NCBI RefSeq assembly: GCF_963662255.1
Contig: NC_085048.1
Coordinates: 99,182,229-99,246,228, forward strand
From: Cinclus cinclus
Taxonomy: Eukaryota > Chordata > Aves > Passeriformes > Cinclidae
Length of the DNA stretch: 64,000 nt
Direction of reading: 5' to 3'
Shown here: in pieces, positions 51,789 through 64,000 of the stretch
Position numbering within the stretch: the stretch's first letter is position 1
Layout of the letters: the number at the start of each line of letters is the position of its first letter
The notes under the pieces: model-generated
The model's database searches: none
Told to the model about the DNA's origin: nothing
The model's input: only the letters and a program-made list of their open reading frames with translations
Program-made: the position numbers and the translations under genes

Positions 51789-51881
51789 TAATAACAACAA
51801 TAACAATAACAATAACAATAACAATAACAATAACAATAACAATAACACTGTTATTATTAATAATAATAGTAATAATAATTG
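51789..51881. repeat. (AATAAC)8 array joined to imperfect (TAA)n
   Basis: Eight exact AATAAC units (51799-51846), preceded by degenerate AAC/AAT units, then ACTGTTATTATT and an imperfect TAA run to 51881. The junction AATAAC-ACT-GTTATT is a small inverted repeat. Ile-Thr (plus) and poly-Leu (minus) frames across it are artefacts. Confidence 0.96.
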
Positions 51882-52175
51882 AATGTTAGCAATTTTGTTT
51901 TCAGACATTTGTTTATAAAAAAGAGAAAAATAAATAAATTATATCCTACCAAGATTTTCAATATTTTCTGTTTGCACTCTGTCTAGAATTAACAGAACAA
52001 CACTCTTCTCTGTGGGATTCTGGCGCTTCTTTCTTCTTGAGCTAATGATTAATAAAACATGGAAAATTATCCTTGGATTTTCCTGATTTCAGAATAAGTT
52101 GTATTTAACTTCTGGACAAGCATTTCTCCTTCCCCCAATCAAAGTAATTCCAGTTATTATTCCTACATCTCTTTG

Positions 52176-52176
<1 letters not shown>

Positions 52177-52220
<44 letters not shown>
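52177..52220. repeat. (GT)6(AT)16 compound microsatellite
   Basis: A GT run passes directly into a pure AT run. A compound dinucleotide array, likely polymorphic. Confidence 0.96.
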
Positions 52221-52224
<4 letters not shown>

Positions 52225-52744
52225 ATTTTATTATTTTATTGACAAACAACCATGAAAAATCCTGAAAAATAATTTTGCAAAAAGAGGTCATCTATTTACA
52301 CATTAATCTGAGTAACTGTTTAACACCTCTCAATTCCTACACAACTAGTAAAATGATCAGGAAATAAGTTATCATTTCAAATATCATTTGTAAAGCTATA
52401 CTCCTACAATTGTAAAAATACTCATTAGTTAATATTTTTCACATACATTGAAGTTAAATCTGCTAAAATGTAAAAGGGAACAACCCTCATAACATGAAAA
52501 CAATTACCTTTTTTAGCCTAGATCTAGGCCTCAGCAGTGTCCCTTGTTTATTCGGACATAGTTTAATTACCTGGGAGGACAAAACACACGCAGCAAGACT
52601 GATCAGTGGCAGAGACTCACAGAGCTGCTTGAAGAGAAGAGCTGCAGTAGAGAAGTGCATCAAGGAGACAAAGATACTGAGGAGGGAACTTCAGTGTGCC
52701 AATACTGGAGCTCAGAATTTTTTTTTTTCCTAGCTTTTTCTCGG

Positions 52745-52810
52745 CAGTAGAAATATGAAAATATGAAATATAAAAACATGAAAACATAAATACATGAAAA
52801 TATGATAATA
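52745..52810. repeat. Imperfect short tandem (ATGAAAATA-like)
   Basis: Loose repeats of 'atgaaaatatgaaat', 'acatgaaaacataaat', 'acatgaaaatatgat' over about 65 bp. The period drifts between 8 and 16 bp. The minus-strand Phe/His/Ser-rich frames here follow from it. Confidence 0.7.
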
Positions 52811-54658
52811 TTTCTCCCTGGCCCTGATGTGATAATGATTTACACATTTCTGCCGGTATTTGCAGGGAAGCAGACCCTCAAATACGTAATGGCTATTAAA
52901 CCACAGGAAACAAGGCAACTAAATGCCTTCAAACTGAACCAGCAGGTTTCCACATTACCTGTAGATATCCCCAAAAGAGCTGCAAAATTGGCACCTGACA
53001 TATTTCCTGCCATGACAAACTTATGCCGAAAGAAGCACAGCTGTCTGTTTTCTGGAAAAAAATGGCATATGGGTCATTTTGGGCAACAAGAGAAGTTCAG
53101 CCTCTAATCCTACAGCTCTGTGTAGAGCACAGGACTGGCACAGGAACCCTGTAGATAGATCTGATTCTGCTGAAATACCCTTGAAAACCTAATCCAATGC
53201 CAGCCCTGTGCCAGCAAAGTCCTCACAGATGCTCTGGTGTGTAATATATTGTTTGACTGGCTTATGAATCAGCAGCTGACTGACAAGGAGAGCTGCCAAA
53301 TGGGTAATTACATCAGGCTTTGTAATATTAACTAAAAAGCAGGGGAAAATGAAGCCTGATAGAAATAATTAATAATTTTATCACTTGTCATGCAGAATAT
53401 ATAAAGTGCAGTTCCAGAATGTATATTTTTTTGCTATAAAGATGCTATAAAGATCAGTGTTAACTGTTGCTGGAAACCAGTGGTAATTTGTCCTCCACTT
53501 AAACTTCTTCTAAGCCCCTGTCAAACTGATTCCAGCCTCATACCAAACATTACCTGTACAGCATCTCCCAGACCATCAGTATGGGAATTGCAGTCCTGCT
53601 TTGCTACATGCCTTGATGGGACCTGTGGATGGCAGAACATGGGTGCAACAAGATCTGAGTACTAGAAAAACCTGAGCTGTGGATAAGAACTTCTGATTCC
53701 TTACAAAAATTGCAGTGTTCTAACAGCCTGAATTTTGTTTAAGATAGCCCTGCCTGCAACACCATCAGCATAGGAACTGAAGATTTATCAGAACCTTGGA
53801 CTAGCAGAAATTGGCCTCCACTTGAAAAATAATCATGGATGCATTAGAATAAAAAAATTTTATTCTCCAGCCCAGGATCTCCTCAAGGACCACAATCTCT
53901 ATTGCTGAACTGATTTTTTTTTTCCCTCAGCCCACACATATGACCTTCTAAACATGTCTCAACTGGCAAAGTCTAGTAACAAAAAAAAAAAACTCCATTA
54001 CGCATTAGTAAATCATTTCCAATTGTTCTACTTTTTCATGCCAAAATTTTAATTCCTATATCCTACCCTAACATTTGACTTAGAACTATATGCACCCTAA
54101 TTCAGCTCTAGTCCATTGCTATACATTGAAAGAATATAATATTGTAGAGAAGGCATTTTGTTCAGTTTAGCTTTCTATTATAGTTACAAATTTTTGAGCA
54201 GAACCATGACTGAGGGCTACTTTTCATTAAGTTTTACTAATAAGAAATATGCCTTTACAGGGAAAATAAAAGTAGATTAAAACCAAAACTGTGACAGAGA
54301 GAAATGGTGTGTGCAAGAAAAGGTGGCAAATGTCTACAAAAAAGCAACTGTTTCTGCTTATAGAGGAACAAAGAGATGTAGCACTAAGTGCTGGGGTTGG
54401 ACTGGCTAATGTATTTCCATGTGTATGTGCACTTGTATTTCGTGATTTGCTAAAAATACTCTAATTAAAGCTGTTGACCTAGAATGAAGTAAACTGAGCA
54501 ATAAATACAGACTACCTAAATCATAAATTAGAACGCAGAGCTGCTACAAAGGGTTTCTTAATTCAGTGAGTAGGGCAAAAAAGCATAATATAAAAAATAA
54601 AACCCTTGTAAATTAACAGTGTAGTCAGATCCCCACATGGGAAGTATCTCCAGAACTA

Positions 54659-54733
54659 CAAAAAAAAACCAAAAAAACCCAAAAACAAAACAAAAATGAA
54701 CAACGAAAACACCCCCATCACCAAAAAAAACCA
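54659..54733. repeat. A/C-rich low-complexity tract
   Basis: A runs broken by CC, CCC and CCCCC, very like the tract at 34.1 kb, and sharing the short string 'caacgaaaa' with it. Origin unknown. Confidence 0.85.
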
Positions 54734-55419
54734 CCTAGATCTGATTCTGAAGAAGTTTTGTCCCAAGCTCTTATATTGAAGTCATCAAGATTATTCATGA
54801 AAATAAATATTTTGTTTTAAATCTTGGTCCTTTGGAAGAAAACCTAACTCTGCCTTCACATCATCTACCTTGTACTAAGCTTACAGTGAAGCAAATACTG
54901 AACCTATGACTATGTCTGAGAAACATCAACAAAATCAGCTGAGCTCTATAGGAAAAAAAAATGATACCTAGTTGTAGCCAGAGCAGAAGAAATTAAGTTA
55001 TGAGTATCTAGTGCTGGGGAGGAAAACATGATCAGAAGGATTCGTGGCAAACATTCACAGGGTCGTAGTCCTAAAACAGATGATGTCAATGGCAGGAGGA
55101 AAAATTGAAAAGAAAAAGCTGTGTATTACATCTTTGCTTCCTTGCATGCATTTCTTCCTTTTTGCACCAGGACTCTTTTCTGCCCTGGGCAAAACTGTGA
55201 ATGCATGATCCACTTGATCTGCCTGACCATACAAGAATCTGGAGTATTGGTAAAACTCTCTGACACGCAACCTCAGTGTGCTGCATGATGTGCACTCTAA
55301 GTCATATGGATGGGTTTATCATTCTTTTTGATAACTTAGAACAAAATATTCTTGTAATGAAAAAATAAGATATTACCTTCTTTAATAATTACTTCTTATA
55401 TATAAAGTTTACTTTTTAA

Positions 55420-55431
55420 TGTATATGAATA

Positions 55432-55480
<49 letters not shown>

Positions 55481-55532
55481 GTATATGTATATGTGTATGT
55501 ATATGTATATGTATATGTGCACACACACACAC
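55420..55532. repeat. (GTATGT)n / (GTATAT)n array ending in (CA)n
   Basis: A hexanucleotide array of GTATGT units drifts to GTATAT units, then switches strand sense into GC(AC)n at about 55518-55532. GT-type followed by CA-type repeats are mutually complementary, so the end can fold back. Confidence 0.95.
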
Positions 55533-56234
55533 TCTTCATCTGTTCATGTGCATAAAGGAATGAACAGCACCATTTTCTTCCTAATATACTAGAATGAAAC
55601 TTTTGTAAAACTTAGATAGATTGACAAAATTACTACATTTTCAACAGCCTCGGTTTTTTTAAGATAAGCCTTGATCTTCTTCAGAAAAGGCATCCTAGGG
55701 ATTTCTTTTTCTTTGTTTCAATGTCTACAGTGTTACCTCTCAAAAGGTAATAAAGGAGAAAGATGAGAAGTTTCCTTGCTCTGGTCCTTTTCATAAAATG
55801 GACACTTGTCAGCAATCTGCAGTTGTAAAAAGAAATAGTAAAAAAAAAAAAAAATTCCAAAAAAATACTTGGATTCTTTCAGAAAATATTTTTCCTTTAT
55901 TTTATTCTACTAAATTAAAAATAAACAAAGAAGGAGTATTTTTACAAATCAAATTCATGAAAAAGCAAAACATGGTATTACCTGTTCTGGACAGTCTTTA
56001 AAGACATGACAACTGGTTTCAGTATCAAGTGTCTGTTTGACATAGATGGGAGTTGTGTTTTGATTTGTTCTGCCTAGTCTTGAACCAAGACAACCCCTTA
56101 AAAAATACTCAAAACCATGTGATCTATTTCTGAGTACACTTGAATTTCTTTGGTGAATACACATGTAACTATCCAGTTCTACTCCACCAGAGGTTAGAGT
56201 GGAATGCTGTTCACCTACCCTGACAATATTTTTT

Positions 56235-56575
56235 TTTCTTCTGTTTAAATGGAACTTTCTGTATTTCAATTTGTACTCATTGCTTCTTGTCCTTCACAAC
56301 TGGAGTATCTCATATTTAAAAACATTTTACAACTTCAATCCTAAATATGCTTATAGCCAGTTTTATAAAAATTTTCTGTGTGCAAACTCAGTCTCAGATT
56401 AAATAAATCCCAGCGTGGTATTTCCCTTGTCTTGATATTTATCAAGTACAATCATATCCCTCCTTCCATCTGTGCTTTGCTAAACCAAACAAGCCAAGCC
56501 TCTTTACTCTCTTGCATGATATTCTTTCCTTTCTCTGATCATTTTGCTGTTCTTTGTCTGCTTCAGTGTGTATTA
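56235..56575 (-). mobile_element. Ancient CR1/L3-like LINE remnant
   Basis: The plus strand contains 'tttcaatttgtactcattgcttcttgtcct' and, further on, 'caatcatatccctccttccatc', 'ctttgctaaaccaaacaagccaag', 'ctctttactctc', 'tctctgatcattttgctgttctttgtctgc'. This order matches the complement of the 3' coding end of old vertebrate CR1/L3-type LINEs (the 'aataagccaagctctttaa' and 'gatcatcttagtagcccttctctg' text). The stretch between (about 56300-56420) is poorly conserved. It is far more decayed than the other CR1 copies, so probably the oldest repeat in the window. Confidence 0.65.
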
Positions 56576-56633
56576 ATAGCTCTCTATTAATCTATTAATG
56601 TCTATTAATCTATTAATCTCTATTAATTGCTCT
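56572..56633. repeat. CTATTAAT short tandem repeat
   Basis: Five copies of CTATTAAT at 56584, 56592, 56602, 56610 and 56620, with 2-bp spacers after the second and fourth copies. It abuts the end of the old CR1/L3-like remnant. Confidence 0.9.
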
Positions 56634-59000
56634 TTACAAGCAACCAAAATTCCACATAATGGAATGAATGAATCTGAATGTTGAATGAATCTGCAGTGCA
56701 GGATGGTACTAGTGCTTCCTCTTTTCTAAGAGGATATTAACTTGTGTGTTTGCAACTTGAAAATGTTAATAGTATTAAAATTAATAATATCCATATTTTC
56801 CATCCTAAATGCTATTTTCACTTACAATCAGATTGAATGATCAGCAGATTTTGTTGTGCAAAAGAAAACATAAAAAGCAGGGTCATTAATACATGCAGAA
56901 TTATATTCTATTCCACATTTATCTTTACACCTTCTTTTCTTTTACCCATTGTTCCAAAATAAAAATACTTGGACAATACTAAAAGATCTGTGATTTTTCT
57001 AGAATACACTTTCCCCCTGTTATTTTCTTAATCATACTTGGCCTCCTGCAGATCCCAAAATGGAAAAATTTTAAGAAGACTTGCACTTCTATCCCGCACG
57101 ACTTTTCAGCAACTGATTCTGACACTGTAGAATAAAGGTCTTACTTTATTATTTTGTTTAATGACATATTCCACATTCTAGAACCATCTGTGTAAATCCC
57201 ATTCAAAATTAACATAGGGCATTTTATTCCTACAACTCTTAGAACAGCCCTACAGAACCATCAGACTGTTGAATGACATGGACAATTTTCAAAGGAGGAG
57301 AAACCTCCCATGTGCTCCACAGCACTTGTGTGTCACCTCACCCTCCCCAGTGTGTGAACTCTGGCAGAATATTGTGAAAGCCACGCTTCCTTCTGTGCTG
57401 GGGACGCCTGCTGTGAAACATCATTTTGAATCATGGTTAATCACCACCTGCTTGACCACCACAACATTGTTGTATGTGTTGTATAGCTACCAGATGGCAG
57501 CTGCACAAAGTACACCCTGGCAGTTTTCTCTACCTACTTATTAGTGCTGGATTCTCCAGAAAAACAGCAAAGAAAAAGTATTTGGATCCTGTAATTTGTC
57601 TGCATTCTACTTCACTCCTAGTAGAATGTTAACACAAAACAGACAGACTTAGGACTGGGCGCTTAATTTCCTTATTAAAATACTGGGCATTTTCTTGAGA
57701 TCAACCACTTGTGCATTTTTTGCAGAATTTCCTTTCTGTGCAGATCAGTTAAGGTACTAAATGATGCTCAAATACATACATAGGGAGACTTTGCACTGCC
57801 TAACACAAATCTTGAAAATAAGACTCTAGAATTCCTTCCAGAACAAAAGACAGTAATGGTCTCAGAAAAGTGCAATGAATATGTAAACAGCAAAGACCAG
57901 AGTCATCTCTTCTCAATTCCCCTTTAGAAGATACTACTTACCATTCCCAGGAGATTTTTAATATTATAGAGCTGTGATGCTTGATTAGACCTTTTCTTAT
58001 CCATGGTCAGGTAGGATGCTGTGTCATTCTTGCATCAAACAAAATGCACCAGACTTACGTCGTCTTACTTACAGGCTACTATATTGCTTTCCACTTGAGA
58101 AAATACTTGAGAACAATAGAAATCTAAGAATAAGTACAATTTTGGTTGCCCTGATTTAAAGCTGAGCACCTTTGACTTCCTGCAAAAGCACAGGAAAAAT
58201 GTAAACTGCTTTCTGGAGAAACTCAAGAAAAATATTTGCCTTGTCACAGACTTCAAAATCATCCTAAATGGCAAGGAAGTACCTGGAAGAAGTTTTCTGA
58301 AAAATGCTTGTGGTATCCAGGTACACACTGGAGCTTTAACTGATGAGATGTAGAGATAGATGAACCTTAATCCTGCATTTCTCATTATCTCCCTTCCTCA
58401 TTGAGGGTGATGTTCTTTAGATCAGGCAGCATCATACCAGTTTCTAAGATCTTTCAAACAGCCATGACACAAGTATTCATTTATAATTCCATCCCCATCA
58501 GACAGAAAACTTTCAAAGTTACCTTTGTTAAGGCATATGAATTATACCAAAAGGGCTGTAAAGAAATATTTATTTACTGCACTCAGTACTTTAAAAAAGA
58601 CCCAAGAAGTTAACCATGAACAGAGAAGACAACCCAGGCTTTCCTTAAGCATCAAGAAAGGGGTATATTCAATCCTATAAGCAGTAATATATCCATGAAA
58701 GACATTTTTGTTTTTTGTTTATTCAAAGTGAACATGACCTGTGTGAGCAACAAGCATGAAGTCATAGTTCTGGAAGTATTTAATTCATGGTAATATTGAT
58801 GGATACGCATTTGAAAGTGAACTGAAATTAATATAGACAGAAAAGCCAGAGAATAAAATTGGGAGGATTTTTTTTCTGCTTGTCAGTACCAGTATTTGAC
58901 AATGTTTTACTAATGATTTCACAGTAATGGTAATAATTTTATGTTAAAAGAATTGCTAAAATGCAACTACTACATATACATTACCTATTTTTTACATTAC

Positions 59001-59042
<42 letters not shown>

Positions 59043-62000
59043 ATAGATTTCAAAACACGGAATAAGCTTTCATCTAGTATAAGAGTGATTTCTTGCCCAT
59101 GAATATTTCAGTGCAAAATAAATCTCAAAATTTGTATCTATGACCCTGGCACAAGGTGTGTACTAATGGAATGTGTTGATTCAACAGCTATTGGGAGACA
59201 TCACAAGTACAGAAAAAGGAGAAATGTTGGCAACAGAAATAGCAAGAGTGAGAAGAAATTCCACTGTGCAAAAATTTCCCTATGGTCAAACATTGGTAAC
59301 AAATTTCCTCTAAAAACTTGTATTAATAAATTTGAAATAATACAAAAACTTAGTGACATCTTCTGAACAAATACCAAGTTAATCTAAAATTTTTCTATTA
59401 GTCAATCTTATGTTGTCATTTTATGTTAGCTATTTCTTATAAACAATTTAATGAAAAATAGGAACTCTGACCCATTAAAAAAGAATAATTTATTTGACTT
59501 TTTACTCTTTTGTTTTTACTCTTCTGACTCTTACTTTCAGTGAATACAGTAGCAATAAAACATGATACCAACACAATCAACCTTTTTGTGCATCAGAACA
59601 TCAGCTGCATATTTCAGAATGAAAGAGAAGCATAACCAGGTCCTTTAGCCTTCAAAAATTATGTCTTTATCTCCAAACATTGCAAATAGAATTGGTGTGT
59701 ATTTTTTCTTACTGAGAAGTTTCTTCTTTTTTAAAGAATCATCTGAATCTCTTTCAAATTGTTGTTGATTACACTAAAACATTTGACTATCCTTTTACCC
59801 TATTTTCTATCCAAAGGCAGTGTGAGTTACCTTAGCAAACATCACAGTTTCTGACTATAAAATCTGGGGCACATAATACAAAAAAAAAGAAGGTTTTCCT
59901 CATTTTTGTTTGTAACAGATGTGGACCAGACTTCACATCTAGACTAAACACGTCACCATCTTGTGTTTCTCACTTTTCTCAGAAGGACGTCTTCATTGCA
60001 GGCTGAAATGAAGGGCAAAACTCTTACTGGAGTTCCATGCTGCCCAAACTCCTGGAATAGAATGGCTAAAATAAAGCCGCACCCACTGAGAACAGACTGA
60101 ATGAAAGAGCTTTAAAACAGCATTCTCTGGTTTGCCCCTTTTGCAGACTTGATGAATGCTGCTTATTTTTACAGTAATGAAAATTAGTTATTTTATTGCA
60201 GCTCTGCATAGTTCGTTCATAGCTTTGCAGTGAAAGAAACAGTTCCAACTTTTCAGTTGTCTGAATCTTCATTAGAAACGCTCATAAGCGGAGACACCCA
60301 GCAGATTTGAAATCTGCTTTTCCTTGACTGCAAAGGTTCTACAGTGCCTCTCCATACAGTAAGTATTAACTGATTTATCACAAGAAAAACAGTCTCCCAG
60401 AGTTAAAAGCAATTTAAGAGTTAAATATTACAGCTGTGTGAATTCCCATGCAGCCACAAGGACTAAGTAATTATTTTCTTAAATTGCAGGTTCTATACTT
60501 TCATACAAAAATAACTCTTCTGACTGCTCTTAGAGCTGCAATGAGGGATAGGCTACATCAATTTGATTAGAAGAATATTTTCCTTCCCTTGAGATTGACT
60601 TCCTACACATCTCTAGAAAAATGATTCATACAAGTCAGTGATTTGGAATTGCAAATGTGGTATGGGACTCCTTGTCAGCTGACAAATGGATGGAGTCACA
60701 TTTAAAAAAAGAAAGAGAAGACAGAAGTCATACCAAGGAAGAGATTAAACATCACTCCTTCTAACTATCATTACTCCAGTTCCCCACACCCATCCATTGT
60801 TGTGATTACTCTAATTAAGGAAATTCCCTGACTTACTGGGTCTCTTAGTTCATACATGTGTTATCAAAAGTACATCTTGCCTACCCATGGTAGTAGAAAC
60901 TGGAACAGGAGCCACTCTGGCTCACAAAATACACTACAGTAGCTGTTCTGCATTGCTTCTGCTTGTAATGTTGTTGTACAACATATTTAGCCTGCTTGAG
61001 GAGCAAACTTGGAACAGCAGTGTGAGAATGTCATTCACCTGTCATGTAAGCTGAACTTAATTATACAATAATTGCACATCAGATACACTGAGAGTGGAGG
61101 GAAGCAGCATTTCCTTGTACTTCCCATGACACAAACATGTATTATTCATTCACTTAGTTACTACACTGAGGTTCTGTTGCAGGCATTACCATTTTGCTTT
61201 AAGGTGCAATGAGTAATTTATTAAGTAGTGATGCAGATGTTTATAAAAATGCTAAACTGGAGTCTGAAATGAATCATCGCAGAGAGCACATGGGACTGAC
61301 AGACTAATTCAAGGCCAGAAAAAAGAGAGATATTAAGGTTGGGCAGGACAGCTCTAAGGAAGATTTTACAATTTTCACAACTCAGAGATATTTATGAAGT
61401 ATCTATTCTTAAAAACAAACAAATAAACAAAAATTCTTCTAGAATTTTGAAGAAAGAAATGGGTCAAAGTTCCCCAATACATGGTACTGTGCTGACTACC
61501 CTTCACAGCTGGATCTTCCCCTGAAGTCATTGAGTAGACTATAATGCAGTAGGAGGGATTTCATGGAAATCATACCAGAGGTGACAAGTAACAGAAGCAG
61601 GGAGAAAATATAGGCAATTAAAAAGCAAAGATATGCACAGCTCATTGGAGAATTTAAAGTATTTTAAATTTTGGTTTCGTTTGTAACATAAAAACACACA
61701 GCTAATTCATTATACACTTCTCTATCTCAAAAATGAGCATTATATTATTCAGTTGCCTCAGATTAATCTAGTCCATCCTGAAACAATTATTACAGAAATT
61801 TGTAAGATATACATAATAGTGAAAATCAGCATCCTAAATAGTATTAAAAACCTCCCCTAAGACTTGCTAATATACTTACTTTCAGCTTACAAGATTTTAT
61901 TCTGCCTGATTGACTGAAACAGAAATGAGCAGCTGTACTCTGTCTAAAAGACATGAGATATTTTGTTGTTTAAATTAGTGACAATCGGTCCTGTGTAAAA

Positions 62001-64000
62001 ACATAAATTCCCTTTTTTAAAAGACCCCACAGCCTTAAGTGCCATAGGATGAAGGGCTAGGCAGTGTGGAAAGAACCTGCTCTTTGAAGAAAACCCTGCA
62101 GGGAGTAAAGTGAGAAAATAAGAGCATTTTCTCTACCTTTTTATTCAAGAAACTACCTGGCCATATAAGAAAAAGGAGCCTTGCCTATTGGGTGACTCCT
62201 CTACTTGAATCTTACCTCTATTGGTACTGCCAAAAGGCCTGTTTTAGTCCAATTTGAGAGCAGTTTCCAGTCAAACTGTAATAAGATTGTCATACGGAAG
62301 TAATTATAGAGAAAAATCACAGATACAGCATACAGAAGGCAAAAATGAATAGGGAAAGTCCCTTAATTCTTAATCAGCTCACCAAAAAATAATTTCCTTT
62401 TCAACTGAAGGGAAAACATGAGCAGCTTTATCAATTTGCATGACAAACCAAAATGCTTGAGCAAACTGTGACAATGGACACTGCTATAAAATTTAAACAC
62501 TAAATATTGCAAGCAATTAAATTCTCCTCCACAGCTTTGTCTCATCTCTGTTCAGACACATATATAGCAATACACTTAAACATTACAGAAAAATGATTTC
62601 TCTATTTACAAGAGAGCATGAGTAAATATAAACTGTGTTCAACTTCAAATGTCTGAGCAGGATATTCTCACAGCCAGCTTTATTCAGTTAAGACACATGA
62701 CTGAAATAGAGCCTTGTCTGCCATATAGTCAGTGACAGCTAAATGACACTTGAGTGGATTGACTCATCCTCTGGAAACTCCACTGACTCATAACTCCATA
62801 GGTCACTAACTCAAGCACCCACTTTTTGTTCAAGTGCACTAAAAGAATAAGGTTCTTTTCCATGATACACATCAAAGAACACTTGGATTTTATGTCATTT
62901 TCTATCCTAAACTATGCAGGCCTTTACAAAGAAAATTTTGACAAACTTCTAATCAGTTTTCAGGAGGATTCACTCAAAAATTTGCATTCAAAAAATATAA
63001 ATAGCAATATCTCTTTTAATTAGATATGGCTTGATTAGCCAATACCCATCATAAAGAATGTCTGCTTATATTACACATGGTTAGGTTTTGGAAATTTAAA
63101 GGAGTAGTTTGAGCTAGAAGAAATGCATAGGAATCCTTCATAATTCACATGGTATTTCTAAGGCCATGACAATTATTTTCAGGGTATATGAGGTGAATAT
63201 TTTATAAATTCCCTTATTTGGATCACTGAGTTTTATTTTAATGTCTAAAGGAAATAACTCATTCAGCACAATAATAAGAATTTATTAAGAGCTTTGTAAT
63301 ACCAAACTAAGCAGAGCAAGCAATTGATTGTGGATTTTGTATGCTTTTTTCTTCTTCCTTTTTTTTTTTTCCTACTGGAATGGTATATACTTAAGGGTTT
63401 TCAGTGCTTTGCACTCACTAATGGGTGAAGAATCAGTTCAAGCATACATAACAGCTTAAGGCATTCAACAGCAGCTCACAGGCACCAATTTCAGAATTTC
63501 TTCTATTCTGAAGGAGTAAAACCAATATCCTTGTATATATGACTAGATACATGTATAAACAGGCACAATTTAGAGTGAGTGGCAGAATTCTGGGCCAGAG
63601 AAATGCCTTTTGATTTTGCAAAAGCAATGACAAATATTTAATAGCCACTTCTACAGGAGCTAAAATCTAAGAAAATTCAATGCCATTTTAGCATCTTATT
63701 ATAATTAATCATAATGTGCATATCTCAGGGCCCAGTCAGTTTGCATCAGCAGTGGTGTAGGACAGACATTCCCTTACCATGTTTCTTCAAAGCTGCAGGA
63801 ATTCCAGAAATGCAAATATGATCGTGTTTCCTTACAGTGGCTAAATTGTCACAGCTGATGTATTCTTTAATGATATAAATACAATGAACTACAGCTACTG
63901 GCACTCCCTAGTGCTCACTGGTTTCTTGGCCTTCAAGGGCACACTTGAAAGCATCAGACAGTGAAGGTACGAGATAAGAATAGCATTGTATTTAGAATGT
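56634..64000. other. Non-coding stretch, no gene recognised
   Basis: More than 7 kb with only the AT array at 59.0 kb and no transposon I can recognise. Open frames (up to 106 codons, 58065-58385 on the minus strand) are unrecognised. A direct repeat of GAATGAATCTG lies at about 56661-56693. Confidence 0.55.
59000..59038. repeat. (AT)n microsatellite
   Basis: An AT array, pure from about 59011 to 59038, after two ATAC-type interruptions. Confidence 0.95.

Larger units (their letters stand above)
51882..56234. other. Non-coding stretch with simple repeats
   Basis: Holds the compound GT/AT array, the loose ATGAAAATA repeats, the A/C-rich tract and the hexanucleotide array listed separately. 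A 101-codon plus frame (52802-53107) and others are unrecognised. Confidence 0.55.

Noticed and set aside
51645..51908. 87-codon poly-Leu frame (and the Ile-Thr frame opposite)
   Set aside because: Both are translations of the AATAAC/TAA microsatellite.
1..64000. CRISPR array, tRNA/rRNA genes, bacterial operons or phage-like modules
   Set aside because: No spaced direct repeats of CRISPR type, no tRNA-like A/B box pairs that fold, and no dense coding were seen; the tandem arrays are simple microsatellites.

Overview
The window reads as vertebrate, almost certainly avian, non-coding nuclear DNA: an AT-rich intergenic or deep-intronic stretch with no gene I can support. Every recognisable interspersed repeat is of a kind that dominates bird genomes. 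There are about ten 5'-truncated or internally broken CR1 LINE fragments, several still carrying the diagnostic 3' end, plus one clear ERVL-type solo LTR and one longer LTR-like insertion. I see no L1, no Alu/B1-like SINE, no bacterial-style operon, no tRNA or rRNA and no CRISPR. The general look of the LTRs suggests a songbird, but that rests on remembered family appearance, not on a search.

Layout. 1-14.5 kb: single-copy-looking AT-rich sequence with simple repeats (poly-T near 6.95 kb, a TA array near 10.4 kb). 14.5-32.3 kb: the repeat-rich part, with CR1 fragments at 14.55, 19.1, 19.45, 20.8 (minus strand) and 22.2, 25.8, 30.6 kb (plus strand), a ~2.0-kb LTR-like insertion at 26,366-28,377 flanked by a 5-bp repeat, and an ERVL-type solo LTR at 31,730-32,290 with a perfect 5-bp target-site duplication. 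32.3-41.7 kb: mostly unique, with A/C-rich tracts and a pentanucleotide array. 41.7-43.7 kb: two CR1 3' ends. 44-64 kb: mostly unique, with hexanucleotide arrays near 46.0, 51.8 and 55.5 kb, dinucleotide arrays near 52.2 and 59.0 kb, and an old CR1/L3-like remnant near 56.4 kb.

Coding potential. All open frames are short. The longest, 225 codons, runs into the complement of a CR1 3' end and resembles no family I know. Several others are direct translations of microsatellites. Nothing shows a convincing exon series. There is therefore no gene network to describe. The window records retrotransposon insertion and decay plus microsatellite growth. I did not find an undescribed biological system. 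The best-supported observations are the two LTR insertions with their target duplications and the decayed CR1 reverse-transcriptase fragments.
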